The notes beneath the pieces are model-generated. The model saw only the letters and a program-made list of their open reading frames with translations. It ran no database searches and had not been told where the DNA came from. A DNA stretch of 64,000 nt from Zantedeschia hybrid cultivar (lineage: Eukaryota; Streptophyta; Magnoliopsida; Alismatales; Araceae), in contig JARZZO010000009.1 of NCBI GenBank assembly GCA_030544215.1, positions 56,229,129-56,293,128 of the forward strand, written 5' to 3'. Every line of letters starts with the position of its first letter. Positions within the stretch are counted from its first letter, which is position 1. This document shows, piece by piece, positions 49,031 to 61,655 of this stretch. A program made the position numbers and the translations under genes.

Positions 49031-50415
49031 TGTAGACACGCTAATTTTGACGTCATTTTGAGTAACTTTCATATCATATAATAATGCCTCAGAATGGTTT
49101 GATATTTAATCATTGATTAATTTTTATTGATATTTTTAAGTGTCGGGTTTAACAGACATGATTAAGTTAATCAATTAAATTGATTTTAGCTCAAATTTCA
49201 GTTAAAATATGCAGAATTATAAACGGTGTCAACCTGTGTAGACGCGATTCAGAATTTTAAAAGGTGTCAACCTGTGTGGACGCGATTCAGAATTCTAAAA
49301 GACGTCAACCTGTGTGGACGCGATTTAGAGTTTATTCCTGTTTTAACGTTTAAATTTGAATTTTAATCAATTGATTAATTAGCTAAAAGGCGTCTGTGAG
49401 TGCTGACGCGTTTTAGGTTTCCTAAGCTATTTCTACTTCTCTTCCGGATGTTTATCCTTATCTTAATTAGTGTAAAAGACGTCTGTACATGTAGACGCGT
49501 TTTAGTTAATACAGATAAAGATAAGTTTTCCGGGTGTTTATCCTTATCTTAATTAATCTGAAAGGCGTCAGCCTATGTGGACGCTTTTTAGATAATTACA
49601 GATAAAGATGAATTAATCAGTATTTATCTGTTGGTTAAGATGGATAAATCCGAAGTTTTTCTATGTTAATCGCGGACGCAGAAAAAGTCTATAAATACCT
49701 TACATGTTGAAGAGTTAAAAAGTTAAGCATGATCTTGAGTGAAGCGTAATCTTTAGTTAATTGAGCGATAGCGAGTTGAAGATCGGAGCAACAACGTCGG
49801 AACGCCGAAGCGCTGCTGTTTCTAGAAGTCGGCGTCCATTCTTCATCCAATTCAAGGCTTCATCCAGTCGGCATAAGTGTTTCATTTCTGCATTTTCATT
49901 TTTACATCTTCATTAATTTCATTCTTCATCATTCACTTCATGCAACACACACAACACTGCATTCTTTTCAAAAACCTATTTGATCAAGGGGTTTCAAAAG
50001 CCATTAAACAAGTAAGTTCTGTGTTTAATTGTATGTTTAAAACTATGATTAGAATGAATACTGTTTTTGCTTAAGTTCTCATCATTTCTTTATTTCTCTT
50101 TCTGTACTTCTGCTACACTCAACATACGGAGAATCAAGGAAGGAAATCAAGCAAATCACTAAGAACTCTGGACGATCCTCAACTCCAAATTCAACAGCAA
50201 GAACAAAGAACAAAGAAATGGCTCTCTTTCTTCAGCCGGCTGAAGGAGGGGAATCAAGAGCTTAACATCTTCCGCGTTCAAACAGGTAGGCGATCAAAAC
50301 CTCTTTTGAAACTTATAAGTCAAAAGTTTCTGGCGATCACTTCACGTAGTTGCTGTTTTTAATAGGTTTATTTTGCACCTAAACAACATAGATTTTTCAT
50401 GTTAATCACACTGTC
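49031..50415 (+). mobile_element. 3' LTR of I, missing its last ~20 bp
   Basis: Aligns with 35936-37335 through CTGTC at 50415, then switches to sequence matching the integrase stop region of an Ogre-type element. TATA box at 49689-49697. It carries six palindromic modules. Confidence 0.9.
49219..49591. repeat. Six palindromic modules in the I 3' LTR
   Basis: 49219-49252, 49257-49290, 49295-49328, 49383-49416, 49472-49505 and 49558-49591. They match the six of the 5' LTR one for one. Confidence 0.9.
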
Positions 50416-51704
50416 CATGGAATGGCTTACATCTTAAGAAATACCACCCTTAGGTTAAAGAGTCGATCAGTATGGTACAAAGACCAGTGGAATCAGAAAA
50501 TTTATAAACTCGAATTTCTTTGTTAGTCTGGATAACTTAACTTCAAATACATTACTACACACACTGACACGTTTGATTCGTGAGTAACAAGAGATGCCAA
50601 GTCCTAAAGAATATCAGAAGCTTGACCGAAAGTGTAAAGTACAAATCATTCATTTTAAAGCAAAATTCTGTTTTATACTCGGCCCATGATGTCGGAACGA
50701 GGCTTAGAATAGACTACCAAAAATACCCGCCATCTTAGTAGGAGGCCGTCATAAAAAAATGGGGGAGATCCGTCCCAAAGAAAAGAATCGAAAATAACAA
50801 AAGCAAAAGGCCAAAGTCAAATGTCAAATCAAAAGGCCATCATATTACAAACGTTACATCAAGGCCATGAAATGAAAGAAAAGGGAACGCAAGGTCGATA
50901 AATACTCCGGAAAGAAAATGACCGAACCCCAACGGATATTAGAGTAGGAAAGGAACATCTTTTTAAGTCTCCGGAACCTTCTCATAGGCTTTCTAAACTT
51001 ATTCTTCTTTTCCTTCTAAAGAGGCGTACTCCAAACTTAAGGAATGGCTTAGATTGACTAAGAGTCAAATCATCAAATGGGATCACGAATGGAAACACAA
51101 ATTCAAAAACGATGGGTTTTAAGTTAAGTTGTTAAAGAACAATTTGGGAATTAAGTTAATAAATGAATATGATCTTTTGATCTAAGTACCATGCTGATCT
51201 TTTAGTCAAAAATAAAAAAAAATACATATGTCAAAAATAAAAAAAATACATATGTCAAAAATCCAAAAAAAATGCATATGTCAAAAATAAAAAAAAATAC
51301 ATATGTCAAAAAATAAAATAAAAATACATATGTCAAAATCCAAAAAAAAAAAAAGCATATATTTCAAAATCAAAACAAAAATGAATATTTTAAAATAACA
51401 AAAATATCTCAATTAGCATTTGCTTGTTGCACTTAGTGTGTTTCATTCCTTTTATTCAGTAAGCATCTGTTTGCTTGCATGTTGCATTTTTGCTTAAGTT
51501 TGATTATTTTCATTACCTTTGTTAATAAAGGCTATGCCCCTTGACCATTTACTCAAGGAAAAGATTGATCGACCGTTCACTCGGTCAGGCAAGGGGCTAA
51601 GCCTGAATAGTTGCTTAACATGTTTGTTCAAGTCATATACAGAACACAAGGCATGAAGAGAGTTGGAATTCGAGTAGAGAACAACCAGAAACCTGTTTAT
51701 GTGA

Positions 51705-51774
51705 GTAAAAGGCGTCGAGGAGCACTGCCGCGTTTCACGAATGAATGGCATCTGCTCGACCTGACGCGTTTCAA
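51705..51774. repeat. Two palindromic modules in the M 3' region
   Basis: 51705-51738 and 51741-51774, orthologous in place to those at 47921-47990. Confidence 0.8.
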
Positions 51775-52503
51775 TCATTTTGTCATTTTCCCGAAATTCC
51801 ATGTTTTGGGTGTTTAAATTGAATATTTGTTTGGAATTATTAATGATTTTGAATACAAGAAATTCAAGAAAACCCAAGTAAAGCTGGAATATCCCACTGT
51901 GGAATTTATGAAGTTTCGACCGTGGCTAAAAAGACGGTTATTTCTACCCTTGTACTCTTCCACATAAATCATTTGCATCATTACTATATGATAAGTATTT
52001 ATTAGAGTATATCAAGGACCATGTGGTTTTGATGAAACTGGAATTTGAGTTCCTCTTCAACAAAAATAGTGATAATTTCAGAGAATTCTTAATCGCACGG
52101 ATAGGCTGTTGATTGTTAATTAGTGAGGATGATGGTTCCACTTTTGTGAAACGATGCGTGGATAAACGAGCTTCGGCTTAGCACTAAATTACAAGAATTG
52201 GTATCTTGACTCATTAATGACAATTTAACAATATTATCCTTGATTAATTTATATTTTATTTGACTTTATATTTTTCTTTTAGCCCAGCATGCATCATATA
52301 GGACTTTGAAATCATTGTGATAAGAATTAATTACTGATTAAGTTTCAGACCATTAAATCAAATAAAATCAAATATGATATGAAATATTCCATTCTGAATT
52401 GAGTATGTTGATTATCTTTGAGGTTCGCTTGAAGATATCCTTGGAATTCTATCCTTTCTTGGACTCTTTATCCAATATTTCTTGTTTTATTTTAAGATCC
52501 GTC

Positions 52504-52599
52504 ATGGTTGCAGCACGTCCACATTGGCTGGCAAATGCTCTCCATGATGAAACCTACAGTGTCTATAACCTGGGGTACTTCCCACTCCGAGGAGGTTGA
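52504..52599 (+). CDS. M copy of the 31-codon ORF
   Basis: Same length and frame as 48732-48827, starting MVAARPHWLANALHDETYS. Differences are A to V, P to L and D to N plus silent changes. The preceding TTTTATTTTAAG still resembles a splice acceptor. Confidence 0.38.
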   Translation: MVAARPHWLANALHDETYSVYNLGYFPLRGG

Positions 52600-52802
52600 T
52601 CGACCTTATTTTATTTCCTTGTCTATCTCATCCAGATATGATTAATTCCATTGATTTCTTTGAACTATCTTCATTGATAATTTTGACAAAAATTCCAATC
52701 ATGTGATGTTGAGAGCGTGTTTTATCACACCTTGACATCACCTTTTCAGTACATTCCATTCCATTTCACTCCCTTGCAAAGACGATGCCAAGGTGAGGCA
52801 GA

Positions 52803-54130
52803 TGTAGACACGCTAATTTTGACGTCATTTTGAGTAAATTTCATATCATATAATAATGCCTCAGAATGGTCTGATATTTAATCATTGATTAATTTTTATT
52901 GATCTTTTTGAGTGTCGGGTCGAACAGACATGTTTAAGTTAATGGATTGAATTGATTTTAACTCAAATTTCAGTTAAAATATGAAGAAGTCTAAAAGACG
53001 TCTACCAATCTCGACGCCATTTAGAGTTTATTCTTATTTTAACGTTTAAATTTGAATTTTAATCAATTGATTAATTAGCTAAAAGGCGTCTGTGAGGCAC
53101 GACGCGTTTTAGGTTTCCTAAGCTATTTCTACTTCTCTTCCGGATGTTTATCCTTATCTTAATTAGTATAAAAGACGTCTGCACATGTAGACGCGTTTTA
53201 GCTAATACATATAAAGATAAGTTTCCCGGATGTTTATCCTTATTTTAATTAATCTGAAAGGCGTCAGCCATTGTGGACGCGTTTTAGATAATTACAGATA
53301 AAGATGAATTAATCTGTATTTATCTATTAGTTAAGATGGATAAATCTCAAATTTTTCTATGTTAATCCGCGGACGCAGAAGAAGTCTATAAATACATTAC
53401 ATCTTGAAGAGTTAAAAAAAAGGTTAAGCGTAATCTTGAGTTGATTATCATTGAGCAATAGCGAGTTGAAGATCGAAGCAACAACGTCGGAACGCCAAAG
53501 CGCTGCCATTTCCAGAAGTCGACGTCCTTTCAAGATTCTTCATCCATTCAAGAATTCAACCATTGGGCATAAGTCTTTATTTTCTGCATTCATTTCATTT
53601 AGTTCTACATTCTTCATCATTCACTTCATGCAACACACAACATCATTCTTTTCAAAACCTATTTGATTAAGGGATTTCAAAAGCCATTAAACAAGTAAGT
53701 TTGCTGTTTAGTTTCATGTTTAACATCATGATTAGAATAGATATTATTCTTGCTTAAAGTTCTCATCATTGTTTCTTCGTTTTTTTTCTTTCTATTTCTG
53801 CTACACTCAACAAAAAGGAGAATCAAAAGGAGTAAATTAAGCACAAAGTCACAAGAATCTCTGGACGATCCTCAAATCTTCAACTTCAAATTCAACAGCA
53901 AGAACAAAGAACGAGAAGGGCTCTCTTTTTTCAGCCGGCTGAAGGAGGGGAATCAAGGACTCAATATCTTCCGCGTTTAAACAGGTAGGCGATCATACTC
54001 TCTTTTGAAACTTTTTAGTTAAAAGTTTCTGGCGATCACTTCACGTAGTTTCTGTTTTTAATAGGTTTATTTTACACCTAAACAACATAAATTTTTCATG
54101 TTAATCACACAATCATTCTAACCACTCACA
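52803..54130 (+). mobile_element. 3' LTR of M (1328 bp)
   Basis: Same length and nearly the same sequence as 32124-33451. TATA box at 53386-53394. Followed by target duplication GGCAT (54131-54135) and the remainder of the F LTR. Confidence 0.9.
52991..53287. repeat. Four palindromic modules in the M 3' LTR
   Basis: 52991-53024, 53079-53112, 53168-53201 and 53254-53287, matching the 5' LTR set. Confidence 0.9.
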
Positions 54131-55218
54131 GGCATGACGCAATTTAGGTTTCCTAAGTTGTTTCTACCTCTCTTCCGGATGTTTATCCTTATCTTGATTA
54201 GTCTAAAAGGCGTCTCTACATGGCGACGCGTTTTAGATAATTACAGATAATGATGAATTATTTCCAGATGTTTATCCTTATCTTAATTAGCTAAAAGGCG
54301 TCTTCTATGGGCGACGCGTTTTTAGATAATTACAGATAATGATGAATTAATCTGTGTTTATTTGTTTGTTAAGCTGGATAAATTTCAAATTTTCCATATT
54401 AATCCATTAATAACTGCGGATGTAAGATTCTATAAATACCCAGCTCCTTGGTCAGTAAACAGTTAGTGATTGTGGCGATAGTGATAGTGATGTTGATGCA
54501 AGTGATCTGAGTGATAGTGAGAGTGACAATAGTGATAATTGAAGGCGGCGTCCGAACGCTGAAGGAGCGAAGTGCTGCTACCATCAAGAGTCTTCATCCG
54601 TTCTTCGTCCATTCAAGATCCTTTCAAGACCAAGGCGTCGCAGGGGCCATCCAGCTTAGCTTCTAATTTATTTATGCATAATTCTCACATTTTTCATCAC
54701 ATTAGCCTCACATTTTCATCACATCACTCCATGCAACACATACACACACTAGCATTATTTTCCAAACCTATTTGTTAAAGGGGTTTAAAAGACCACTCAA
54801 CAAGTGAGTTCACCTGTTTAGTTGCATGTTTAAAATTTTTTCTGGAACGGATACTACTTCTGCCTGAGTTCTCATTGTTCTTTATTTCTTTCTATTTCTT
54901 GTAAGGTACAAAAGGAGTGTAAAGGGAGGGAATCAACAACGAATAACAAAGAATCTGGATGATCCTCAAAGCTCAATAATCAAAAGCAAGAACAAAGATA
55001 GAAAGGGCTCTCTTTCTTCAGCCGGCTGAAGGAGGGGAACCAAGAACTCAAAAATCTCCCACATCCAAATAGGTAGGCGATCAAACTTTCTTCTTTTGGA
55101 ACTTTTTAGTCAAAAGTTTCTGGCGATCACATCACCTAGTTTCTTTTTAATAGGTTTATTTTTCACTTAATCAACATAATTTTTCATGATAATCACACAC
55201 CCAATTTGAGCACTCATA
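54131..55218 (+). mobile_element. 5' LTR of F, right part
   Basis: Continues the LTR broken at 32118. The right arm GACGCAATTTAG at 54136-54147 completes the module whose left arm is at 32102-32113. Two more modules are at 54203-54236 and 54291-54325 (the latter with one extra T). TATA box CTATAAATAC at 54430-54439. The LTR ends CACTCATA, the terminal CA having become TA. Confidence 0.82.
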
Positions 55219-56251
55219 GCTTTTTTGGCGGTCACGGTGGGACTTGGTCTCGCCATCTTTTTAATTCTTTGTTCATGCTGTTATCAATCGGGCACCCACG
55301 GTGCACCACCTGTGTCTCTCGACACGCCCTCACCGATCGGTGAGTTTTTAGTTTAGTTGTTATCCCCACGTACACCACGTGCACACCCCTGCGGCAAGAT
55401 CCTGCCCTCCCCGTTGATTAGTTGAAAAGCTGTTTTTGTGATAAAAGATTATGTGATTGATTGATATTTTAGTTGTTCATTTGATAAAATCATCATGTTA
55501 AAATTTGAAATAATAAAAAAAAGATTCGCATGAGCTGATTATTTATCGCTTTTACCCTGTTTTTGTGAGGGGGAATCGATCCAGAAATTCCTCCTAAAAT
55601 ACTGAATATGTGACTTGAATAACGTCTAGGAGCAGTGACGCATTTCAAACAGCGTCGCCCAACCCAGACGCCTTTCAGTCTGATTTCTCTGCTGTCTTCT
55701 GCCTGAGCTTCTGCGAAAAAAATAAGTTCTGTTTGAATAGCGTCGACCAACAACGACGCGATTCAGGCAGTTTCTTATTTCTTCTTCAGTTCTCAGGTTT
55801 TTGATCTGTATGCTATTACCCATTATGTATTAAGCATTAGAGGCCATCCAGGCTGCAGGTCATACGCATTGAGGCTAACACCCTCCTCTTCTTAGGAACA
55901 CTCTTATTGACGTCTTCAACTCTCTCTGATCGGGTCGGTCCCTCTATCAGACTAGAGTGGTTGGCGTTAAAGACCTCTGTAAGTCCTCAAAATCAAGGTA
56001 TTCCTCTTTGATCATCGGGCTGGTTGTACCAATTGAAGTCCTGGTTATATTTTTATAACGTTGTGAGAGAAAGCCATAGAATATAACGGTGGACATTGAA
56101 CTGAAACTAGGATCCTACCTCTTGAGTGAATTTGTGATTTAATTAAATCCAAATAACCCAACAAGGAATCCTAAAATAACGTTAAACATCCACTTGTTTG
56201 CTTAATCTCTGTACAACTTGTCTGTCAATCTCTGAAAAAAAATTTAACATC
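55219..56251 (+). other. PBS and leader of F
   Basis: PBS TGGCGGTCACGGTGGGAC at 55226-55243. Palindromic modules at 55615-55648, 55645-55678 and 55733-55766. Conserved stem-loop at 55922-55957. Non-coding. Confidence 0.78.
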
Positions 56252-59200
56252 ATGCTACTTCGATCAGGTAGGGATCTAAGCATGGCCCCAGATGCCATAG
56301 TCCACTACGAGGGAGATGCTAATGCCCCTCGTGACTCTGATTACCGCTTTGAAAGCGGGGGAGATGCTGATGCCTCTCGTAATTCTCATCCTTGTCCAGT
56401 TCGCTATGAGGGGAATGTCCCAACCCCTCTTCATTGTGCTCACGATCAATATCTTGATCTTCCTCCGCACGTGCATGCGGTTCCTAATCCTATCTTTGAG
56501 GGGGACATGAATCCAAATGATCTCTCATCTTTCGATCCTTCGGATCTTGTAAATGCTTTGGGAGTTCTTGCCTCCCGTATGGATCCTCAGCAGTTCGAGG
56601 CGATCCACTCCATTTTAAAAGGGAAGACTCCCATGCAGTCTGCTGAGCCGAACCCTGCGGCTCCCCCTGTCATTCTTCAACAACCTCCTCAACCTCCTTC
56701 CTTCATTCACCAAGCCATGGAAGGCCTCAATGTTTCAACTTCTCGGCCAACTGGGCCACAACTTTCCTCTTCTAGGGAACCGGCCAGACCGCTGACGCCT
56801 GCTTACCAAAATGCCCTCGGGCATGGCGGAAGCTCTGCCGGACCTCCACTCTACTGTCCTCATTGCCCTGCATATTCTAGGCAATAGGCCTATCAAATAC
56901 CTCCACCTCCCCCTCCTCCCCAAGTTGATCCGACCACGCAAGCGCTGCTGGCAAAGATGGAGCGCATGGATGAACAGTTCAATAACCTCCAGAAGATGAT
57001 GGGGGTCAAAGCTGCACCAGAGATTAATTTACCAAGTCTGTCTGTGTTCCATCTGCCACCCTCTGAGATGCCAGTGTACCGAAAGTACAACGGTAATGGT
57101 AACCCCTTCACCCACTTGAAGGAGTTCATGTACGAGTCATCCTTCTGGCAAAACGACAAGAGGTCGTTGGCTTTCTTGTTCAGGAGATCTTTAGAGGGAC
57201 CAGCCCTCGAATGGTTCTTTTCTTTAGAACCTGCTGAAGTAGAGGACTATGGTATCGTCTCCAGAAAATTCATTCAACGATACCAGGACAGAGTTGTCCC
57301 CTCCTTGTCCATTACCGACTTAATAGCAGAAAAGATGAAACCCGATGAGGAGTTCGTCAGTTTTGCTGACATATAGAGGAGTATGGCGGAAAAAGTGAAA
57401 GATCACTTGTCTGAGTCAGAGCAAGTGAAAATGTTAATTTCCAATAGCACGCCTCAATTCAAACTCATCCTCTCCCTGAACAACCTGACCAGCATGGCAG
57501 AGCTCTATGCAAGGGCACGGTACTGTCAGAATGCTCTCAAAGATGCTACATTATCTAGCGTCTTTGATCCTCACCGACCTAGCAGGCCTCCACCTCGGAA
57601 GCCTGCAGTGTCGAATTCCTCTAGCACAGGTCCAACTACTGAGGGCACGCTCTCTCATGAGCAAGTTAGCAGTATGAACAACAACTCGCCCCAGTTTGTG
57701 AGGAGTCAGCAACCTCAGTACCAGCGGCCACAGCAGGGTTACAGGCAGTAGCAGCCGAATCCGCAGTAGTAGCAACCCCAGTATCAGCGGCCTCAGCAGC
57801 CGAACCAATAGCAACAACAGCAGCCACAGTAGCAGCCGCAACGGCATTTACAGTATCAGCCCCCGCCACAGCAGTATCAGCAACAGCAGCAGTACCAGCC
57901 GCGCGCACCGCCGGCATATCACAATGTCCCTCCTCCTGTTGATTACAACCAGTAGAGAAGACCCCTAGGCCCGAAGAGGGCAGAGTATCCAGTCCTTCAG
58001 GAGTCCTTAGCCGACATTTTCAGTGCTTTAATGGCAGCCAATGCCTTGGTCCTGCCAAGAGAAAAGGCAATCTGGCCCCAAAATGCTGACACTTTCAGGT
58101 ATTGTTACTTCCATAGACAACCTGGACACACCATAGACACTTGCTTCCAGTTCCGAGATTATATCCATGATCTCAACGAGCAGGGAGGCATAGACTGGGA
58201 AGAGATGAAGAAGTATATATCCGCCCTGAAGGCGAGGAGACCACCCCAACAGCAACAACCAAGAGCGCCAGTGCAGGCGGCAGTGCCACCGAACATGGGT
58301 ATAGTGTAAAACCCACTTCCGGAGCATCAAAATCAGAACCAAGTTGCCCCTATTTTGACAAATAGCCGGTCTGAGGCTAACCGAGGGTAACAGTGGAACA
58401 TAAAGGACTCTTCCTCTATTTATTCAACGGGTCACATTCCAAGCACCGCAGGACAACCACCACACCGCACCATCCATATACCTAAACCACAGCCCATTAC
58501 CATCACCCCTATACCCACACCCACATATCATTCACCCGCACCCACTAACCCATTACCACCACCCACCTTCCTTAAACCTATTACTCCCCACGCCATTACG
58601 CTTCAATTAAACAACCCCCCACAGGCCAATTACGCACCCCTTATGCCATCCAAACCACTGCTACGCGTACCATTCCCTACTTCACCCACTACCACTACCG
58701 CTTACCCAAATCCCATCCAACCTTCTAAACCACTACTACGCCTGCCATTCCCCACTTCATCCGCACCAACCACTTACCCTTCCACCATCCAACCGTTTAG
58801 GCCTCTCATCCGTACCACGCCACCACCAACTAACCCAACGCCATCACCTGTACACCAACCCTCCACACCATCCATTGACCCTGCGGTACTTAAGCTATCA
58901 CCCGGCCCTTCCACAACTGAGGAACATGCGCTCCGGAGTGGGAGGATTTTCAACAAAGTCTTTCCTCAGTCGACAGTCAGAGACGGCCCATCACAGCCAT
59001 CGGAGGAAGCACACAGTGATGAGAGTGCACCAGGCACTCAATATGATTTGTTGAAACATCTGGATCGAACACCGGCACGAATCTCCATACTTGAGCTGAT
59101 AAAAAGATCGAAGACCCATCAAGAGGCTCTGATGGAATATCTACAGAAAGTAATGGTTAACGAAGACGTGCTAGTAGAAAAGATTGTCGCACTATTAGTT

Positions 59201-60097
59201 CCTTAGGGGGATCAGCCCTCTATTTTATTTCATGTTTCGGAACTAGCACCGGCAGCAGCCAGGAGTATGGCTTTACGCATTACGGTTAATATCTGCAAGA
59301 AGGCCGTGGATGCATGTCTGGTTGACACAGGGGCTTCGATTAATGTTTTACCTCCGAAGACCCTGGAATTGTGCGGTGTGCCCAAGGAAAAATCGCTGCC
59401 TAGCCCCATCTCCGTTACAGCTTATGATAACTCTACCCGTTCCCCTCTGGGAATAGTCTATTTGAAGGTGGAGCTAGGCCTTGTAAGTCATGCCGAGGTC
59501 GAATTTCACATTCTGGAAATCGATCCTTCCCTGAATGCCATTTTGAGTCATCCTTACATAAAAACCCTCAAGGCGATTCCCTCTACGAATCATCAATGTC
59601 TCAAATTTCCCTACAAAGGATGAATTATTAAAGTTACGAGCATGCCGATCCTTGCTGTTGCTCGCTCTCTGAATACCAAGCCCACTTCTTCACCTGGCCG
59701 ACAACCTTTTCTGTCGGTATTACAGGTCTACCATCCAGTGGTTGATCCTTTAAAGGCCGCCACTCTTACTCCTTATCCATTAAATGCCATAAAGAGGGGG
59801 AAGTGCATGAGTACCCCTGGATGGAAGATAATGATGAAGAATGGCTATCAGCCTGGAAAAGGTCTGGGCACACAGTTACAAGGAAGAACCACTCCCGTCA
59901 AGGACCACCGAGGAATACCTGGAAATGGCCTGGGCTATAGGCCGAGAAAAATGAAGCAGGACATTGTTCAGTAGGGGGAGAATGAAGACGGCCAGAAAGT
60001 CTGGGAGACAATGTCTATACCGTGCAAAGAAGGTCGGGACCCCCTAACATGGAATCTATACACACATTTTGTAAAGGGGCCCGTAATCAGTCATGAT
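56252..60097 (+). pseudogene. F gag-protease-G-patch, heavily stopped, split by a solo LTR
   Basis: Same domain order as I: gag core (56957-57480), Gln tract (57710-57900), zinc knuckle (about 58100-58145), Pro-rich linker, protease DTGAS (about 59325), G-patch (about 59830-59945). The frame is held from end to end but has stops at 56885, 57374, 57749, 57767, 57770, 57809, 57830, 57953, 58307, 58388, 59204, 59621 and 59972. Most are TAG where I, M or the neighbouring repeat has CAG. The gene continues at 61656 after the solo LTR. Confidence 0.83.
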
Positions 60098-61650
60098 TGT
60101 TAGTTTAAGGTGGCCTACAAGCCAATCTAACAATGTAAATCTCGTTCATTTATTAATATAATGGCATAATATTCATTATGTGTAAATCGCTTTAATTATC
60201 GTTTCATAATGAAGTCCGTGAATATGTGCTATGGTGATCAGATTATGATGAGATCATACTAATGAGACTGATCACTTAAACACACATATTCTTAATTGTT
60301 CCTAGTCGGAGGATATCCGAGAAGGACATCGGATATCCGGTTAGACTAGTACAGATTACTCCTACTCATATGATGAGGGTGACTGATCTCATAAGTCACT
60401 TGTGTGGAGACACTAAGGCGAATCTGTAGGTGCTCATTGGAGAATGAGTTCACTGAACTGATCCGACTGAATCGCTGGATGGTATTGTACCTCACTGTCA
60501 ACCAGCTTGATTCTATTGTCGCAGTTGCGTGGATGGTCCTCGGACCTGAGACACTAAGGACACCTTGGCGGTGGACTTCTGTGCTTTGACCTTGGTTTAC
60601 GAATCTCTAGCCATGGGATTCTAATACGCCAAGGATTGGGTACAGCGGAATACCGTCGAAGGGAATTGTGTGTCAATAAGGAATCATTCGCTCTCGGTAC
60701 TTAGAGAGAGAATGCTCTAGGAAGGATGCGCGAAAGTCCCTGGCCAGGGTGGACGATAATATCGGGAAAGGAGTTTTCCGATATTCATCAGCGGCATCCA
60801 ATCCAAGTGAGTCGACCGGTTAGGGTTTGACAGCTCGCCATGCCTTGAGTTGACTCGAGAGCATTGTACGAATGAAGGATTATATCCACGCGGTAACTGT
60901 CGGCGGAAAGGTTCCAAGAGTGGGTTACTTAACCCCAAATACCTTCCGGGTTCACGCGGTGTTGCTTGGCACCCAACGTGATCGGAGGCCCGGTCGAATT
61001 CGATGTGCGACATTAATTCGATTGATTAATTGATTAATAATGGGTTATTAATTAATTAATAAAGTCAGTGAGGAGTCACTGGGCTTATTGGGCCATTAAC
61101 TGGACTGGTACTTAGGCCTAGAGGGTCACACGCAAATGATTCTCAAGGCGATAGATAAATAAGTAGATTTTATACAAACCGGGGGTTTTTATGAAAAACC
61201 GCGCGGTTAGTATAAAACATAGCGAACGGGCTGAGCAGGCCAAGCTGCTGCTAACCCTAGCCGCCCCTCCTCAGTTTTTGTCTTCCTCTGGCGTCCAGGC
61301 AGATCCAGATCTGCTCCGCCGCTTCTCCGAATCCCGTTCGACGAGAAATCGTCCGCGCGTTGCGGCGATCATTGCGGCGACCGGCGGAGGTTTCGTGGGC
61401 TGCGAAGAACGAGGAACTCGAGGATATCCGTCGCGGGGAGGATCGCGTGGACTTCGCTAGAGGCCGGGCGTTTGCGCGGCTTGCGGTGTCACACCGACGG
61501 AACCGAACGGCTGCGGATTCGAATCCGCACACGGTGAGAAAAGATAATCTGATTATCTAGTATTTTAGATTTCGAAACGGGAACGGATCGCTGTAAATAT
61601 TTTGTTTTTCCGCTGCGTGAGCGATCCGAAGAAACCAAGAAAACCCAACA
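60098..61650 (+). mobile_element. Solo LTR (1553 bp), iMet-primed family, plus orientation
   Basis: Starts TGTTAGTTTAAGG and ends ACCCAACA. Perfect 5-bp duplication ATGAT at 60093-60097 and 61651-61655. Homologous to 1328-2879 and 6790-8341 along its length but clearly more diverged. It is inserted in the F polyprotein just after the G-patch. Confidence 0.93.
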
Positions 61651-61655
61651 ATGAT

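Larger units (their letters stand above)
35936..50415 (+). mobile_element. Element I: innermost, nearly full-length Ogre-type element
   Basis: 5' LTR 35936-37335, PBS 37343, leader, gag-pro 38358-42827, pol 42815-46716, 3' non-coding 46717-49030, 3' LTR 49031-50415 (last ~20 bp missing). About 14.5 kb. The two LTRs differ at very few positions and are distinct from those of M and F, so I inserted last. The left target flank is CCAGC (35931-35935); the right copy was lost in the deletion at 50415/50416. Confidence 0.88.
50416..52802 (+). other. 3' non-coding region of M, fused to the I LTR
   Basis: Begins in the last codons of an integrase gene (CATGGAATGGCTTACATC, matching 46681 onward) and parallels 46717-49030. 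It contains an A-rich array (51207-51395), two palindromic modules (51705-51738 and 51741-51774) and the conserved short ORF (52504-52599). The start is a deletion junction, not an element end. Confidence 0.78.
32124..54130 (+). mobile_element. Element M: Ogre-type element nested in the F LTR, internally deleted
   Basis: 5' LTR 32124-33451, PBS, leader, gag 34481-35935 (cut by element I), then after I only the 3' non-coding region (50416-52802) and the 3' LTR (52803-54130). Both LTRs are 1328 bp and nearly identical, which pairs them. Protease to integrase of M is missing, apparently lost by a deletion that also trimmed the end of the I 3' LTR (junction at 50415/50416). TSD GACAT/GGCAT. Confidence 0.85.
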
